64,000 nucleotides of DNA from the NCBI GenBank assembly GCA_020350885.1, contig CP070727.1, forward strand, positions 365,492 to 429,491, written 5' to 3'. Shown in pieces: positions 63,817-64,000 of this stretch. Source of the DNA: a bacterium (GTDB lineage: Bacteria; Krumholzibacteriota; Krumholzibacteriia; Krumholzibacteriales; Krumholzibacteriaceae). Position 1 is the stretch's first letter; each line of letters starts with the position of its first letter. The position numbers were made by a program, and so were the translations under genes. The notes under the pieces were generated by a model. That model was not told the DNA's origin. It saw only the letters and a list, made by a program, of their open reading frames with translations, and made no database searches.

Positions 63817-64000
63817 TCACCTAATAACTACAAACTTGCCAATCTTCCGGGGGTATGCACTGTCGTCGGGTTCGACGGAGTACATGTAGACCCCGCTTGT
63901 GACGTCCTGCCCATTCCTCGATACCAGATCCCACGGCAGCGTCCCATGCCCTTCCCGACCATCGTGATACAGCACCTCGACCAGATCACCACTCACCGTG
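63817..64000 (-). CDS. C-terminal tail of a secreted protein with FlgD-like / type IX-type sorting domain (cut by window edge)
   Basis: Only the last 60 codons are inside the window; the gene runs off the right edge. The tail includes EVLYHDGREGHGTLPWDL, then VSRNGQDVTSGVYMYSVE, and ends in YPRKIGKFVVIR. The pattern W-D-x2-x-x-x-G-x-x-V-x-S-G-V-Y-x-Y followed by a final K-I-x-K-F-V-V-I is that of FlgD-Ig/T9SS type A sorting domains at the ends of large FCB secreted proteins. The stop is 41 bp before the porV-like start, on the same strand. Confidence 0.82.
   Translation of the reverse strand, partial: TVSGDLVEVLYHDGREGHGTLPWDLVSRNGQDVTSGVYMYSVEPDDSAYPRKIGKFVVIR

Overview
The window looks like a chromosomal stretch of a diderm bacterium from an uncultured lineage of the FCB superphylum (Krumholzibacteriota, Eiseniibacteriota, Zixibacteria and similar). 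This placement is an inference from gene content: a PorV-type outer-membrane protein, a C-terminal sorting-domain tail of a large secreted protein, two GWxTD-domain proteins, TonB/ExbB/ExbD and a TolC-linked exporter. DNA is moderately GC-rich with strong third-position bias, so long antisense frames are common. Almost every gene lies on the minus strand; only four supported genes (YfcE-like phosphoesterase, NUDIX hydrolase, DUF885-like lipoprotein, a rhomboid) are on the plus strand. I see no phage, transposon, CRISPR array or rRNA. One tRNA-Leu(GAG) is present.

Layout. 1-5.6 kb: tail of an ECF sigma factor gene cut by the left edge, DUF4870 and DUF4097 envelope proteins, an archaeal-type fructose-bisphosphate aldolase/phosphatase coupled to an MBL hydrolase and a SAM hydrolase-family protein, and a patatin. 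5.7-13.7 kb: GT2-TPR fusion, CutA, Hsp20 with a small Cys-rich ORF, phosphoesterase, PfkB kinase/CstA pair, NUDIX, and a PP-loop thiouridylase-like protein. 13.8-19 kb: an oligopeptide ABC operon without ATPases, interrupted by a membrane-anchored beta-CASP nuclease-like protein. 19.2-22.1 kb: System II cytochrome c maturation (ResB-CcsA) plus a nitroreductase. 22.2-28.9 kb: degenerate DUF885 lipoprotein, amidohydrolase, rhomboid, DUF4446 and DUF4139. 29-33.7 kb: fba-gap-pgk-tpiA followed by secG and tRNA-Leu with their own promoter and a terminator. 33.7-43.2 kb: a cell-shape and envelope operon, radC-mreB-mreC-mreD-mrdA-rodA-tldE-like-lgt-comF. 43.2-46.4 kb: rhomboid-TPR fusion and a putative beta-barrel protein with a long leader. 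46.5-58.3 kb: one co-oriented run, tolC - ABC ATPase - macA-like - two FtsX/MacB-type permeases - GWxTD protein - peptide-binding lipoprotein - two permeases - cytoplasmic NlpC/P60 peptidase. 58.6-61 kb: exbB-exbD-exbD-tonB with promoter and terminator. 61.3-64 kb: second GWxTD protein, PorV-like protein and the C-terminal tail of a secreted protein.

How it fits together. The right half (33.7-64 kb) is largely an envelope-biogenesis neighbourhood: wall synthesis and shape, lipoprotein modification, energised outer-membrane transport, tripartite export, peptide uptake linked to a YkfC-like muropeptide peptidase, and outer-membrane proteins. The left half is mostly central metabolism and housekeeping. 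The least described elements are the two GWxTD proteins that bracket the TonB and TolC/Mac blocks, the membrane-anchored beta-CASP protein inside a peptide-transport operon, the DUF885 protein without its metal motif, and an AT-rich motif (ATTTTTCGC) shared by the exbB and outer-membrane-protein control regions.

All calls come from reading the sequence; no database search was run. Several starts were moved from the longest frame to an internal codon with a good ribosome-binding site, as stated in each entry.
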